NCBI GenBank assembly: GCA_030041195.1
Contig: JASHOI010000590.1
Location: forward strand, 1-7,234
Length of the DNA: 7,234 nucleotides
Source: Streptosporangiaceae bacterium
Lineage (GTDB): Bacteria; Actinomycetota; Actinomycetes; Streptosporangiales; Streptosporangiaceae
Reading direction: 5' to 3'
Below are positions 1 to 4,929 of this stretch, piece after piece. Position 1 is the stretch's first letter, and each line of letters opens with the position of its first letter. The position numbers were made by a program, and so were the translations under genes. The notes beneath the pieces are model-generated. The model worked only from the letters and a program-made list of their open reading frames with translations, was not told the DNA's origin and did no database searches.

Positions 1-686
1 AGCGCGCCGTCGCGGGCCGCGCTGGCCGCGCCGTCCAGCGTGGGGGCGGCGCAGGCCAGCACCTTCTCGGCCCCGCCGTTGGTCAGGTCGCGCACCTGCT
101 CGGGCCAGTCGGGCTTGGTGTGGTCGACGACGTCCGCTGCGCCCAGGTGGTGCAGGAACTCGTGGTTCTGCGGGCTGGCCGTGGCCACCACGTTCGCGCC
201 CAGAATCCGGGCGATCTGCACCGCGAAGTGGCCGAGGCCGCCCGAGCCCGCGGTGATCAGGACGGTTTCCCCGGCGCTGAGCTTCAGCACGTCGGTCAGG
301 CCCTGCTCGGCGGTCAGCCCGTCGATCGGCACCGCGGCGGCTTCGACGGCGCTCAGCTCCTCCGGGATTGGGGCAAGCTGCTCGACCGGGCAGGTCAGGT
401 ACTGGGCGTAGCACCCGGTCAGGGCCGGGTAGCCGTATACCGGCGTGCCGTCGTCCAGGTCCGCGTCGGCTCCGGTGTCACCGACGACGACGCCGGCGAA
501 CTCGCCGCCGGGCACGTAGGGCAGGGACCCGGTGTAGCCGCCGCGGCGCAGCGAGGCGTCCCAGGGGCCGACGCCGGCGGCGAGCACCCGGACGAGCACC
601 TCGCCGGGACCGGGCTTCGGCAGCTCCGCGTCGCTGACCTGCATCACTTCGGGGCCACCGAACTTGCTGACCGTGATCACCTGCAT
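1..686 (-). CDS. Zinc-independent NADPH:quinone reductase-like oxidoreductase (MDR family), 3' end cut by window
   Basis: Reading leftward from ATG 686, 228 codons are visible before the left edge; family members are usually about 300-330 residues, so roughly the last third is missing. Residues 1-130 form the GroES-like domain (KPGPGEVLVRVLAAGVGPWD at 24-43, then PYVPGGEFAGVV at 56-67). The Rossmann domain begins near 138 with the nucleotide-binding loop AGSGGLGHFAVQIAR (146-160), typical of NADPH-dependent quinone oxidoreductases. The Cys/His zinc ligands of true alcohol dehydrogenases are absent. The family reduces quinones, enones or similar electrophiles in the cytosol; the substrate here cannot be told. 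The start is supported by GGAG at 692-695, five bases before ATG. It lies 67 bp after the acetyltransferase gene on the same strand and may be co-transcribed. A small stem-loop (ccgcgg arms at 703-708 and 713-718, 4-base loop) sits in that gap and could attenuate read-through. Confidence 0.9.
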   Translation of the reverse strand, partial: MQVITVSKFGGPEVMQVSDAELPKPGPGEVLVRVLAAGVGPWDASLRRGGYTGSLPYVPGGEFAGVVVGDTGADADLDDGTPVYGYPALTGCYAQYLTCPVEQLAPIPEELSAVEAAAVPIDGLTAEQGLTDVLKLSAGETVLITAGSGGLGHFAVQIARILGANVVATASPQNHEFLHHLGAADVVDHTKPDWPEQVRDLTNGGAEKVLACAAPTLDGAASAARDGA

Positions 687-753
687 CGCCGCTCCGCTCT
701 CTCCGCGGCTGGCCGCGGGCGCATCGTGCCGGTGTCCCCACCTTAACGGGACG

Positions 754-1320
754 TCAGCCCGGCCGGCCGGCTGGGAGGCTGGTGACGAGCACGTCCGACA
801 CGGGCCAGCCGGGACGGGAATCGCGGGTGCGGGCGACCTTCCGCCAGCCCCAGTTCTGCAACGCGCTCTGCGCCGGGCCGGCCGCCGGGAGCACGGTCAG
901 CGTGGCCCGTTCCTCGGTCCGGCCGCCCAGGATGAGGTCGTGCAGTGCCTGGCCGATGCCCTGCCGCCGCCACGACGCGCGGACCAGCAGGTCGGTGACC
1001 GCGAACGTGCGGCCGGGGTGCTCAGCGGTGTCCTCGTCCGGCAGCGGGGTGGTCAGGCCACGCCACCAGGACGTCGACGGCCGCAGCGGCATCCCGGCCG
1101 CGTAGCCGACCAGGTAGCCGCCGGACCGGGCCTCGGCGAGCACGAACCCCGGCTGGCGCCGCTGCACCCGGAACCGGCGGGCATAGTCGCCCTCGTCGGC
1201 GTGCCGGTACGGCGGGTCCGCGTACACCTCGGCGTGCAGGGCCTGGAGTTCCGCCTCGTGCTCGGCCGCCTGGGCGCCGTCGAGCAGCTGGAACGTGATC
1301 TCGGGCGCCGGCACAGCCAC
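754..1320 (-). CDS. GNAT family N-acetyltransferase
   Basis: The 188-residue cytosolic protein has the length and layout of a single-domain GNAT enzyme, which moves an acetyl group from acetyl-CoA to an amine. The hydrophobic strand FAVTDLLVRASW (106-117) runs into the acetyl-CoA pyrophosphate-binding motif RRQGIGQAL (118-126, matching R/Q-x-x-G-x-G/A), followed by the helix LHDLI. A later strand ATLTVLPAAG (139-148) and the segment SALQNWGWRKV (152-162) match the usual C-terminal half, where 'N-x-G-W' forms the last part of the fold. The acceptor (antibiotic, peptide or protein) cannot be assigned. The start is uncertain: GTG at 1320 and GTG at 1314 are both possible, there is no clear ribosome-binding site, and a TAGCCT box lies just upstream, so a leaderless message is conceivable. 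It follows the AHSA1 gene by 63 bp on the same strand. Confidence 0.85.
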   Translation of the reverse strand: MAVPAPEITFQLLDGAQAAEHEAELQALHAEVYADPPYRHADEGDYARRFRVQRRQPGFVLAEARSGGYLVGYAAGMPLRPSTSWWRGLTTPLPDEDTAEHPGRTFAVTDLLVRASWRRQGIGQALHDLILGGRTEERATLTVLPAAGPAQSALQNWGWRKVARTRDSRPGWPVSDVLVTSLPAGRPG

Positions 1321-1326
1321 AGGCTA
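1321..1326 (-). promoter_or_regulatory. Possible -10 box of a leaderless GNAT transcript
   Basis: On the minus strand TAGCCT (actinobacterial TAnnnT pattern) ends immediately before GTG 1320. An mRNA starting about seven bases downstream would begin at GTG 1314. No good -35 hexamer is visible 16-18 bp upstream, so this is weak. The 1321-1383 gap also holds a GC-rich inverted repeat (gcccgg at 1348-1353, ccgggc at 1369-1374) that could separate this gene from the AHSA1 gene. Confidence 0.2.
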
Positions 1327-1383
1327 GCCGCGACGACCCCGCTGACCGCCCGGCCGTCGGCGCGGCGCCCGGGCGAAGGCGGG

Positions 1384-1854
1384 TCAGCGCTGGGCGGCGA
1401 CCTCGGCGAAACGGTCGAGCGTCCACCCCGAGCCGACGGCGTCGCGCATGCTCTCCCAGCCCTCGCCGTGGCGGTCGAGGTGGCGGTGCGTGAGCACGAC
1501 CCGGGTGCGCGCCGGCCCGTCCTCGGTGAACGTGACCTCGACCTCGCTGGCCTTGGCCGGGTCGGTCTCGAGCTGCCACTGCAGGTTGATGTCCCAGCTG
1601 AATACGACCCGGTGCGGCGGCTCGTAACCGAGCACCCGGGACCAGGCGCACTCGCTGCCGTCGGTGCCGCGGTCGATGATGCGGCCGCCGACGCGCGGCT
1701 CGAACACCATCTCGGCCAGCTCGGCCTCGAGAATGTGATGGCGGGGATCCCACCAGGAGCCGATGCCGTCGGTGAACACGCGGAAGGCGTGGTCGATCGG
1801 CGCGTCGACGATGGTCTGCGTGGTCACCGAGGTCTCTTGGACTTGCGTGGTCAT
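1384..1854 (-). CDS. SRPBCC / AHSA1-domain protein paired with an ArsR regulator
   Basis: The 156-residue protein matches the AHSA1 (activator of Hsp90 ATPase homologue 1-like) branch of the SRPBCC/START-like fold, a helix-grip barrel with a deep hydrophobic pocket. It shows the expected order: first strand TTQTIVDAPIDHAFRVFTDGI (starting at 11), then SWWDP (33-37), FEPRVGGRIID (51-61), the strand VLGYEPPHRVVFSWDI (74-89), EVEVTFTEDG (104-113) and the long C-terminal helix HGEGWESMRDAVGSGWTLDRF (129-149). No signal peptide or membrane segment is present. Bacterial members often bind small lipophilic ligands, but the ligand here is unknown. The ATG is preceded by GGGAGGA at good spacing, and its ATGA overlaps the stop of the ArsR gene (1851-1854), so the two are translationally coupled and probably regulated together. 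ArsR-AHSA1 pairs are common in actinobacteria; their joint role is poorly defined. Confidence 0.9.
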   Translation of the reverse strand: MTTQVQETSVTTQTIVDAPIDHAFRVFTDGIGSWWDPRHHILEAELAEMVFEPRVGGRIIDRGTDGSECAWSRVLGYEPPHRVVFSWDINLQWQLETDPAKASEVEVTFTEDGPARTRVVLTHRHLDRHGEGWESMRDAVGSGWTLDRFAEVAAQR

Positions 1855-2171
1855 CTGTCCTCCCGCATTGGCTGGCTGGCCGCGGCCTTGAACCTGGCCA
1901 GGGACTGCTCCCAGAACTGCTCGAAGTAATCGCGGATCGCGGCGACTCCTGCTGAGTCCACCGAGTAGATGCGGCGGGTGCCGTCGGCCTGGTCGGTGAC
2001 CAGCCCGGCCGACTTCAGCACCTTGAGGTGCTGCGAGACGGCAGGGCGGCTCACCGGGAGCTGGCGTGCCAGCTCCCCGACCGCGCTCGGCGAGCTCGCG
2101 AGCCGCTCGAAGATCGCCCGCCGGGTCGGATCGGCGAGCGCGGTGAGCGCCGCCCCATGGTTAGTCACCAC
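1851..2171 (-). CDS. ArsR-family winged-helix repressor without metal-binding cysteines
   Basis: The 106-residue protein is one winged helix-turn-helix domain. ALADPTRRAIFERLA (11-25) is the family's first helix pair, VGELARQLPVSRPAVSQHLK (31-50) is the DNA-reading helix-turn-helix, and SAGLVTDQADGTRRIYSVD (54-72) is the wing. There is no cysteine at all and no ELCVCDL-type motif, so it is not a classical arsenic or metal sensor; it belongs with the ArsR regulators that sit beside AHSA1 proteins. The C-terminal helix (DYFEQFWEQSLARF) is the likely dimer face. Start: GTG 2171 followed by GTG 2168, no Shine-Dalgarno, and the promoter places the transcript start at the codon itself, so it is read as a leaderless gene. 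The nearest ATG (2160-2162 complement) is out of frame. It probably represses its own operon with the downstream AHSA1 gene. Confidence 0.92.
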   Translation of the reverse strand: MVTNHGAALTALADPTRRAIFERLASSPSAVGELARQLPVSRPAVSQHLKVLKSAGLVTDQADGTRRIYSVDSAGVAAIRDYFEQFWEQSLARFKAAASQPMREDR

Positions 2172-2193
2172 TTACGGTAAGCTATAACTTACC
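2171..2193. promoter_or_regulatory. Likely ArsR operator: two overlapping inverted repeats over the -10 box
   Basis: GGTAAG (2176-2181) and CTTACC (2188-2193) form a perfect 6-6-6 dyad that covers the -10 hexamer. CTTAC-G-GTAAG (2171-2181) is a second perfect dyad sharing the GTAAG half and reaching the start codon. A dimeric winged-helix repressor bound to either would block polymerase. The operator assignment is inferred from position and symmetry. Confidence 0.6.
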
Positions 2194-2207
2194 AATAACC
2201 CCGTCAA
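2172..2207 (-). promoter_or_regulatory. Promoter of the ArsR-AHSA1 operon (leaderless)
   Basis: On the minus strand, TTGACG (2207-2202) is followed after exactly 17 bp by TAGCTT (2184-2179), close to the housekeeping -35/-10 consensus of actinobacteria. Seven bases then separate the -10 box from GTG 2171, the normal distance to a transcription start, so the message should begin at or next to the start codon. This also explains the missing ribosome-binding site. Confidence 0.7.
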
Positions 2208-2276
2208 GCGGCGCCGCCATCCTGTGACGCCGGAGAATGCGTCAAGCAGCGCGGAAGCCCGGGCCACCCCCGGGCC

Positions 2277-2354
2277 GCCGGCCGAGTTGCCGGCCCGCCC
2301 GGGCGTCGATGTACCGATGGGCATGTTCTATGCGGCCCATCGGTACATCGACGC
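2277..2354 (-). terminator. Tandem stem-loops ending the DUF1059-SnoaL operon
   Basis: The stretch between the SnoaL stop (2377) and the ArsR promoter has no gene. It holds a perfect 20-bp inverted repeat (2303-2322 and 2335-2354) with a 12-base loop, starting 22 bases after the SnoaL stop on the minus strand. A second, smaller stem-loop lies beyond it (gccggc at 2277-2282 and 2289-2294). No T-run follows, so if it terminates transcription it is of the U-tract-free type often proposed for actinobacteria. A protein-binding site or processing signal is an alternative. Confidence 0.5.
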
Positions 2355-2376
2355 GGCCGGTTCCGTGGGTGCGGGG

Positions 2377-2742
2377 TCAGCCCTTCACGTAGCCAAGCTT
2401 CTCGGTAACCTTGCCGTCGCTGACGGTGATCACGTCGACGCCCCGGACGTGGCCGCCGTCCCAGTCGTAGCGCCAGCGCTGCACCACCCGCTGGCCCGCT
2501 GCGAAGGAGTCCTCCACGGTGAAGTGACTCGCGAGGTCGTCGAAGATGGGTTTCCACGCGGCCCCGATCGCCGCGTGGCCGGCGCAGCGCTGGCCGTCCG
2601 GCGCGGGTGAGGTTGCCTCGAACACGCAGTCCGCGCTGGTCAGCGTCAGGGCGGCAGCGAGGTCGTGGTCGTTCCAGGCCGCGTTGAACCGGGCGACGAC
2701 GTCGGCGGCCGGCTCGGCGGCAACCTGGCTGGCGGCGGTCAT
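2377..2742 (-). CDS. SnoaL-like / NTF2-fold small protein
   Basis: The 121-residue protein matches the SnoaL-like branch of the NTF2 superfamily, a cone-shaped alpha+beta barrel used as a ligand pocket or small catalyst. Signature parts are the first helices DVVARFNAAWNDHDLAAALTL (starting at 14), the strand DCVFEATSP (38-46), the segment AAIGAAWKPIFDD (57-69), and the closing strands RVVQRWRYDW (85-94) and RGVDVITVSDGKVTEKLGYV (100-119). No signal peptide is seen. The family includes polyketide cyclases, steroid isomerases and non-catalytic binding proteins, so no reaction is claimed. Its ATG (2742-2740) overlaps the stop of the DUF1059 gene by 4 bp, showing coupling. The promoter for both genes lies in the region shared with the TetR gene. 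The same fold occurs as the C-terminal domain of the sigma factor encoded about 1 kb away. Confidence 0.9.
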   Translation of the reverse strand: MTAASQVAAEPAADVVARFNAAWNDHDLAAALTLTSADCVFEATSPAPDGQRCAGHAAIGAAWKPIFDDLASHFTVEDSFAAGQRVVQRWRYDWDGGHVRGVDVITVSDGKVTEKLGYVKG

Positions 2743-2933
2743 GCCAGCGACGGTTCGGCGGGCTGCAGGCCGCCGCGGATCATTTCCCGAAGCTCCGGGG
2801 TGTCCTCGTGGCCGTGCTTGGCGACGGCGTGCGCCACCGCAGCGTCGAGAACCTCCTCCTCGCTCCCGGCGATCGCGAGCGTGCAGCCAATCTCGTTGGG
2901 TACCTGGCGGCAGTCGATCATCTTCCTGGCCAT
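2739..2933 (-). CDS. DUF1059 small protein
   Basis: The 64-residue protein matches DUF1059 (PF06348): the Cys-containing start KMIDCRQVPNEIGCTLAIAG (4-23), then EEEVLDAAVAHAVAKHGH (25-42). Conserved Cys8, Cys17, His35 and His40 could bind a metal; that is an inference and the family's function is unknown. The start is ATG 2933, supported by a strong GGAGGGGAGG purine run seven to eight bases upstream. The reading frame stays open upstream to about 3050, but that extension begins inside the TetR operator and has no ribosome-binding site, so it is rejected. It is the first gene of a two-gene operon with the SnoaL-like gene, and divergent from the TetR gene, whose product is the likely repressor. 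Confidence 0.88.
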   Translation of the reverse strand: MARKMIDCRQVPNEIGCTLAIAGSEEEVLDAAVAHAVAKHGHEDTPELREMIRGGLQPAEPSLA

Positions 2934-3043
2934 CAAGGCCTCCCCTCCTGATTGCGCCGGGCCGGCCCCCGCGCGGTCCTGCCGTGTGCCAACGCGCGCG
3001 CAGCTTCGGTTGGCCCGTCTCGCGGCGGACCCGATAGACTTAC

Positions 3044-3073
3044 TTACCAATAGGTCAGAGTCTGACCTACTAG
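3044..3073 (+). promoter_or_regulatory. Possible TetR gene promoter
   Basis: TTACCA (3044-3049) and TACTAG (3068-3073) are 18 bp apart and would start transcription near 3080, leaving a short leader that includes AAGGAG (3087-3092). The -10 candidate lies inside the operator palindrome. The match to consensus is moderate. A promoter for the opposite strand must also lie here (around 3030-3060), but I cannot fix its boxes. Confidence 0.35.
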
Positions 3074-3081
3074 TAGGTCAG
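3051..3081. promoter_or_regulatory. Likely TetR operator: three half-sites in two overlapping perfect palindromes
   Basis: TAGGTCAG (3051-3058), CTGACCTA (3062-3069) and TAGGTCAG (3074-3081) alternate in orientation. The first pair makes a perfect 9-1-9 dyad (3051-3069); the second pair makes a perfect 20-bp palindrome CTGACCTACTAGTAGGTCAG (3062-3081). The site ends 16 bp before the TetR start codon and lies in the gap that also serves the DUF1059 operon. Position and symmetry make it the expected binding site for the adjacent TetR-family protein, controlling both directions. Confidence 0.75.
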
Positions 3082-3097
3082 CGGTCAAGGAGTGCGG

Positions 3098-3733
3098 ATG
3101 GCTTTGACGGCGCCGGGGCGCGGGGCAGACGACAACGCGGGCACCGCCGCCCGGATCCTTGATGCGGCCGAGAGCCTGGTCCAGGTCCGCGGGTTCAACG
3201 GCTTCAGCTACGCCGACATCGCCGCCGAACTGCACATCACCAAGGCCGCGCTGCACTACCACTTCGCCGGCAAGGCCGACCTCGGCGAGGCGCTCATCAC
3301 CCGCTACGCGAGCCGGTTCGCCGAGGCGCTCGCCGGGATCGACGCCGACGGCCTCGGCCCGGGCGCCAAGCTGGCCGCGTACGCGGACCTCTACCTGGAG
3401 GTGCTGCGCGACCGCAAGATGTGCCTGTGCGGCATGCTGGCCGCCGAGTACCAGACCCTGCCGCAGCCGATGCGCGATGCCGTGATCGCGTTCTTTGAGC
3501 ACAACGAGAACTGGCTGGAGGGCGTGCTTGCGCAGGGGAGAGGCGAGGGCGGCCTGCGGTTCGCCGGCTCTGCGCGCGACACCGCCCGCATGGTCGTGGC
3601 CAGCCTCGAAGGGGCCATGCTCGTCGCTCGTCCCTACGGCGACGTCGACCGGTTCCAGGCCGCGGCGGCCAACCTGCTGGCCGGCCTGACGGCCGCGGAC
3701 GGCCGGCCGCTTGCCGCCCAGGCCAGCGCCTGA
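3098..3733 (+). CDS. TetR/AcrR-family transcriptional regulator
   Basis: The 211-residue protein starts at ATG 3098: AAGGAG at 3087-3092 is five bases upstream, while the alternative GTG at 3092 overlaps that site. The N-terminal TetR_N domain is clear: AARILDAAESLVQVRGFNGF (17-36), then the helix-turn-helix YADIAAELHITKAALHYHF (38-56) and GKADLGEAL. The rest (about 65-200) is the variable helical ligand-binding and dimer domain, with the segment KMCLCGMLAAEYQTLP (107-122) carrying Cys109 and Cys111, which many regulators of this subgroup share. TetR proteins are dimeric repressors released by a small ligand; none can be named here. It diverges from the DUF1059-SnoaL operon across a palindromic operator, so it probably represses that operon and itself. 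It converges on the sigma gene with 17 bp between the stop codons. Confidence 0.93.
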   Translation: MALTAPGRGADDNAGTAARILDAAESLVQVRGFNGFSYADIAAELHITKAALHYHFAGKADLGEALITRYASRFAEALAGIDADGLGPGAKLAAYADLYLEVLRDRKMCLCGMLAAEYQTLPQPMRDAVIAFFEHNENWLEGVLAQGRGEGGLRFAGSARDTARMVVASLEGAMLVARPYGDVDRFQAAAANLLAGLTAADGRPLAAQASA

Positions 3734-3752
3734 CGACGGCGGACCGCTGGTC
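3721..3752. terminator. Possible bidirectional stem-loop between convergent TetR and sigma genes
   Basis: ggccagcg (3721-3728) pairs with cgctggtc (3745-3752) through eight positions, one of them a G-T wobble, with a 16-base loop that includes the TetR stop codon. It reaches into the stop of the sigma gene. The stem is modest, there is no T-run, and it could be chance in such GC-rich DNA. Confidence 0.25.
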
Positions 3753-4752
3753 AGTCGACGAGCGTCCGGGGGAGCCCGAAGGACGGCAGCGCGGCGTTGT
3801 CGAACCGGGTGATCGCGCTGATCTCGCTGCCGGCCAGCGTGATCACAATGAGCCCGAAGGCGCGCGCCACCCCGCTCAGCTCATCACGCAGGTAGACCGC
3901 GAACGCCGGCTGGCCGTTGGCCCGCGTCGGCACCAGCCGGTACCGGCGGCCGTGCCGGAACGCGACGGTTGCGAAGAACTCGGCGATCAGTTCCCTGCCC
4001 TGGTATTCGAGCGGCACCGGCGGCATCCGCAGCCAGCCGTCCTCGGTCATCAGGGCGACGATGCCGTCCACGTCGGCGGTCTCGAAGGCCTGGACGAGGC
4101 GGGACACGAGCTGCTGCTCGGCGGCCGAGTTCGGCGGCGGTGGCTGCGCGTCGGGTGAAGGCAGCTCCCTGGACACCGTCGCCCGGGCGCGCTTCAGCGC
4201 GCTGGTGACGGACTGCTCGGTGGTGTCGAGCATCGCGGCGACCTCGCTGGCCGGGAAGTCGAGCACGTCCCGCAGGATCAGCGCCGCGCGCTGGCGCGGC
4301 GGCAGCAGCTGCAGCGCGGTGACGAAGGCCAGCGACATGGCCTCCCTCGCCTCGTACCGGGCCTCCGGCCCGGCCGCCGCGTCGGGCAGGTCCTCGAGGA
4401 ACAGGTCCGGGAAGGGCTCCAGCCAGACGACCTCGCCCAGCCGGGACGGCTCGGGCGGCTGCACGCCCACGGACAGGCTCATCGCGGGCCTCCGGCTAGC
4501 CGCCCGCAGCATGTTCAGGCAGCGGGTGGTGGCGATCCGGTACATCCAGGTCCGGATCGACGCCCGGCCCTCGAACTGCCACAGGCTCTGCCACGCCGTG
4601 ACCAGCGTCTCCTGCAGCGCGTCCTCGGCGTCGGCCACCGAGCCGAGGATCCGGTAGCAGTGCACCTGCAGCTCGCGCTGATGCGGGCCGACCAGCTGCC
4701 GGAACGCGGCCTCGTCCCCCGATTTGGCCTTGTCGATCAGCTCCGTGCTCAC
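3751..4752 (-). CDS. ECF RNA polymerase sigma factor with C-terminal SnoaL-like domain (SigG-like)
   Basis: The 333-residue protein has three parts. The sigma-2 region (about 11-85) includes RELQVHCYRILGSVADAEDA (26-45), followed by LQETLVTAW (46-54) and EGRASIRTWMYRIATTRCLN (61-80), which contacts core polymerase and the -10 element. The sigma-4 region (about 138-192) includes LLPPRQRAALILRDVLDFPA (149-168) and the helix-turn-helix SEVAAMLDTTEQSVTSALKR (169-188), which reads the -35. After a Pro-rich linker (199-208), a SnoaL/NTF2-like domain (about 210-325) ends in ISAITRFDNAALPSFGLP. This length and layout match the actinobacterial SigG-like ECF group, in which the extra domain is thought to tune activity instead of a separate anti-sigma factor; no anti-sigma gene is seen nearby. 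GTG 4752 is chosen because family members begin close to 'STELI-x-x-A-x-x-GDEAAFR', with GAGGGTGG four bases upstream. The frame is open further upstream, but that part is unlike the family. Confidence 0.92.
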   Translation of the reverse strand: MSTELIDKAKSGDEAAFRQLVGPHQRELQVHCYRILGSVADAEDALQETLVTAWQSLWQFEGRASIRTWMYRIATTRCLNMLRAASRRPAMSLSVGVQPPEPSRLGEVVWLEPFPDLFLEDLPDAAAGPEARYEAREAMSLAFVTALQLLPPRQRAALILRDVLDFPASEVAAMLDTTEQSVTSALKRARATVSRELPSPDAQPPPPNSAAEQQLVSRLVQAFETADVDGIVALMTEDGWLRMPPVPLEYQGRELIAEFFATVAFRHGRRYRLVPTRANGQPAFAVYLRDELSGVARAFGLIVITLAGSEISAITRFDNAALPSFGLPRTLVD

Positions 4753-4786
4753 GGTTCCACCCTCGCATCCTGTGCCTCCCGATGAG

Positions 4787-4812
4787 GACGTCCCTCGGTA
4801 GGTACTGACACC
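4787..4812 (-). promoter_or_regulatory. Possible ECF-type promoter of the sigma gene
   Basis: On the minus strand GGTGTC (4812-4807) is followed after 16 bp by CGTC (4790-4787), the spacing and -10 core typical of ECF-dependent promoters. Transcription would begin near 4780, giving a leader of about 28 bases before GTG 4752. The -35 candidate is the outer arm of the dyad described separately. If the call is right, the sigma factor may drive its own gene. Confidence 0.35.
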
Positions 4813-4873
4813 GGCGGAGCAGCAAAGTGGGCGGCCGGGCGACGCCCACTTTGCGGGATGACCGGTGTCTACC
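4801..4873. repeat. Nested dyad symmetry in the sigma/YCII divergent region
   Basis: Two perfect inverted repeats share one axis at 4838: GCAAAGTGGGCG (4822-4833) with its complement at 4843-4854, and GACACCGG (4807-4814) with CCGGTGTC (4862-4869). The two 7-base stretches between the arms do not pair. Further out, GGTA (4801-4804) pairs with TACC (4870-4873) if two bases bulge. It lies between divergent genes, so a terminator is unlikely; an operator or a structure in the leader RNA fits better. Confidence 0.7.
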
Positions 4874-4929
4874 CCGGTGACAGGCCCAGCCACATCGGAC
4901 GGCTGCGGCCCGCACGAGAGGAGCTACCG

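Noticed and set aside
664..1929. 421-residue plus-strand frame across the GNAT and AHSA1 genes
   Set aside because: It is antisense to two well-supported genes and has no domain resemblance; long antisense frames are expected at this GC content.
2934..3050. N-terminal extension of the DUF1059 protein by 39 residues
   Set aside because: It would start at a TTG inside the operator region without a ribosome-binding site, and the extension is unlike the family; ATG 2933 has a strong site.
4753..4893. N-terminal extension of the sigma factor by 47 residues
   Set aside because: The added sequence crosses the dyad and probable promoter and is unlike sigma-factor N-termini; GTG 4752 fits the family start.
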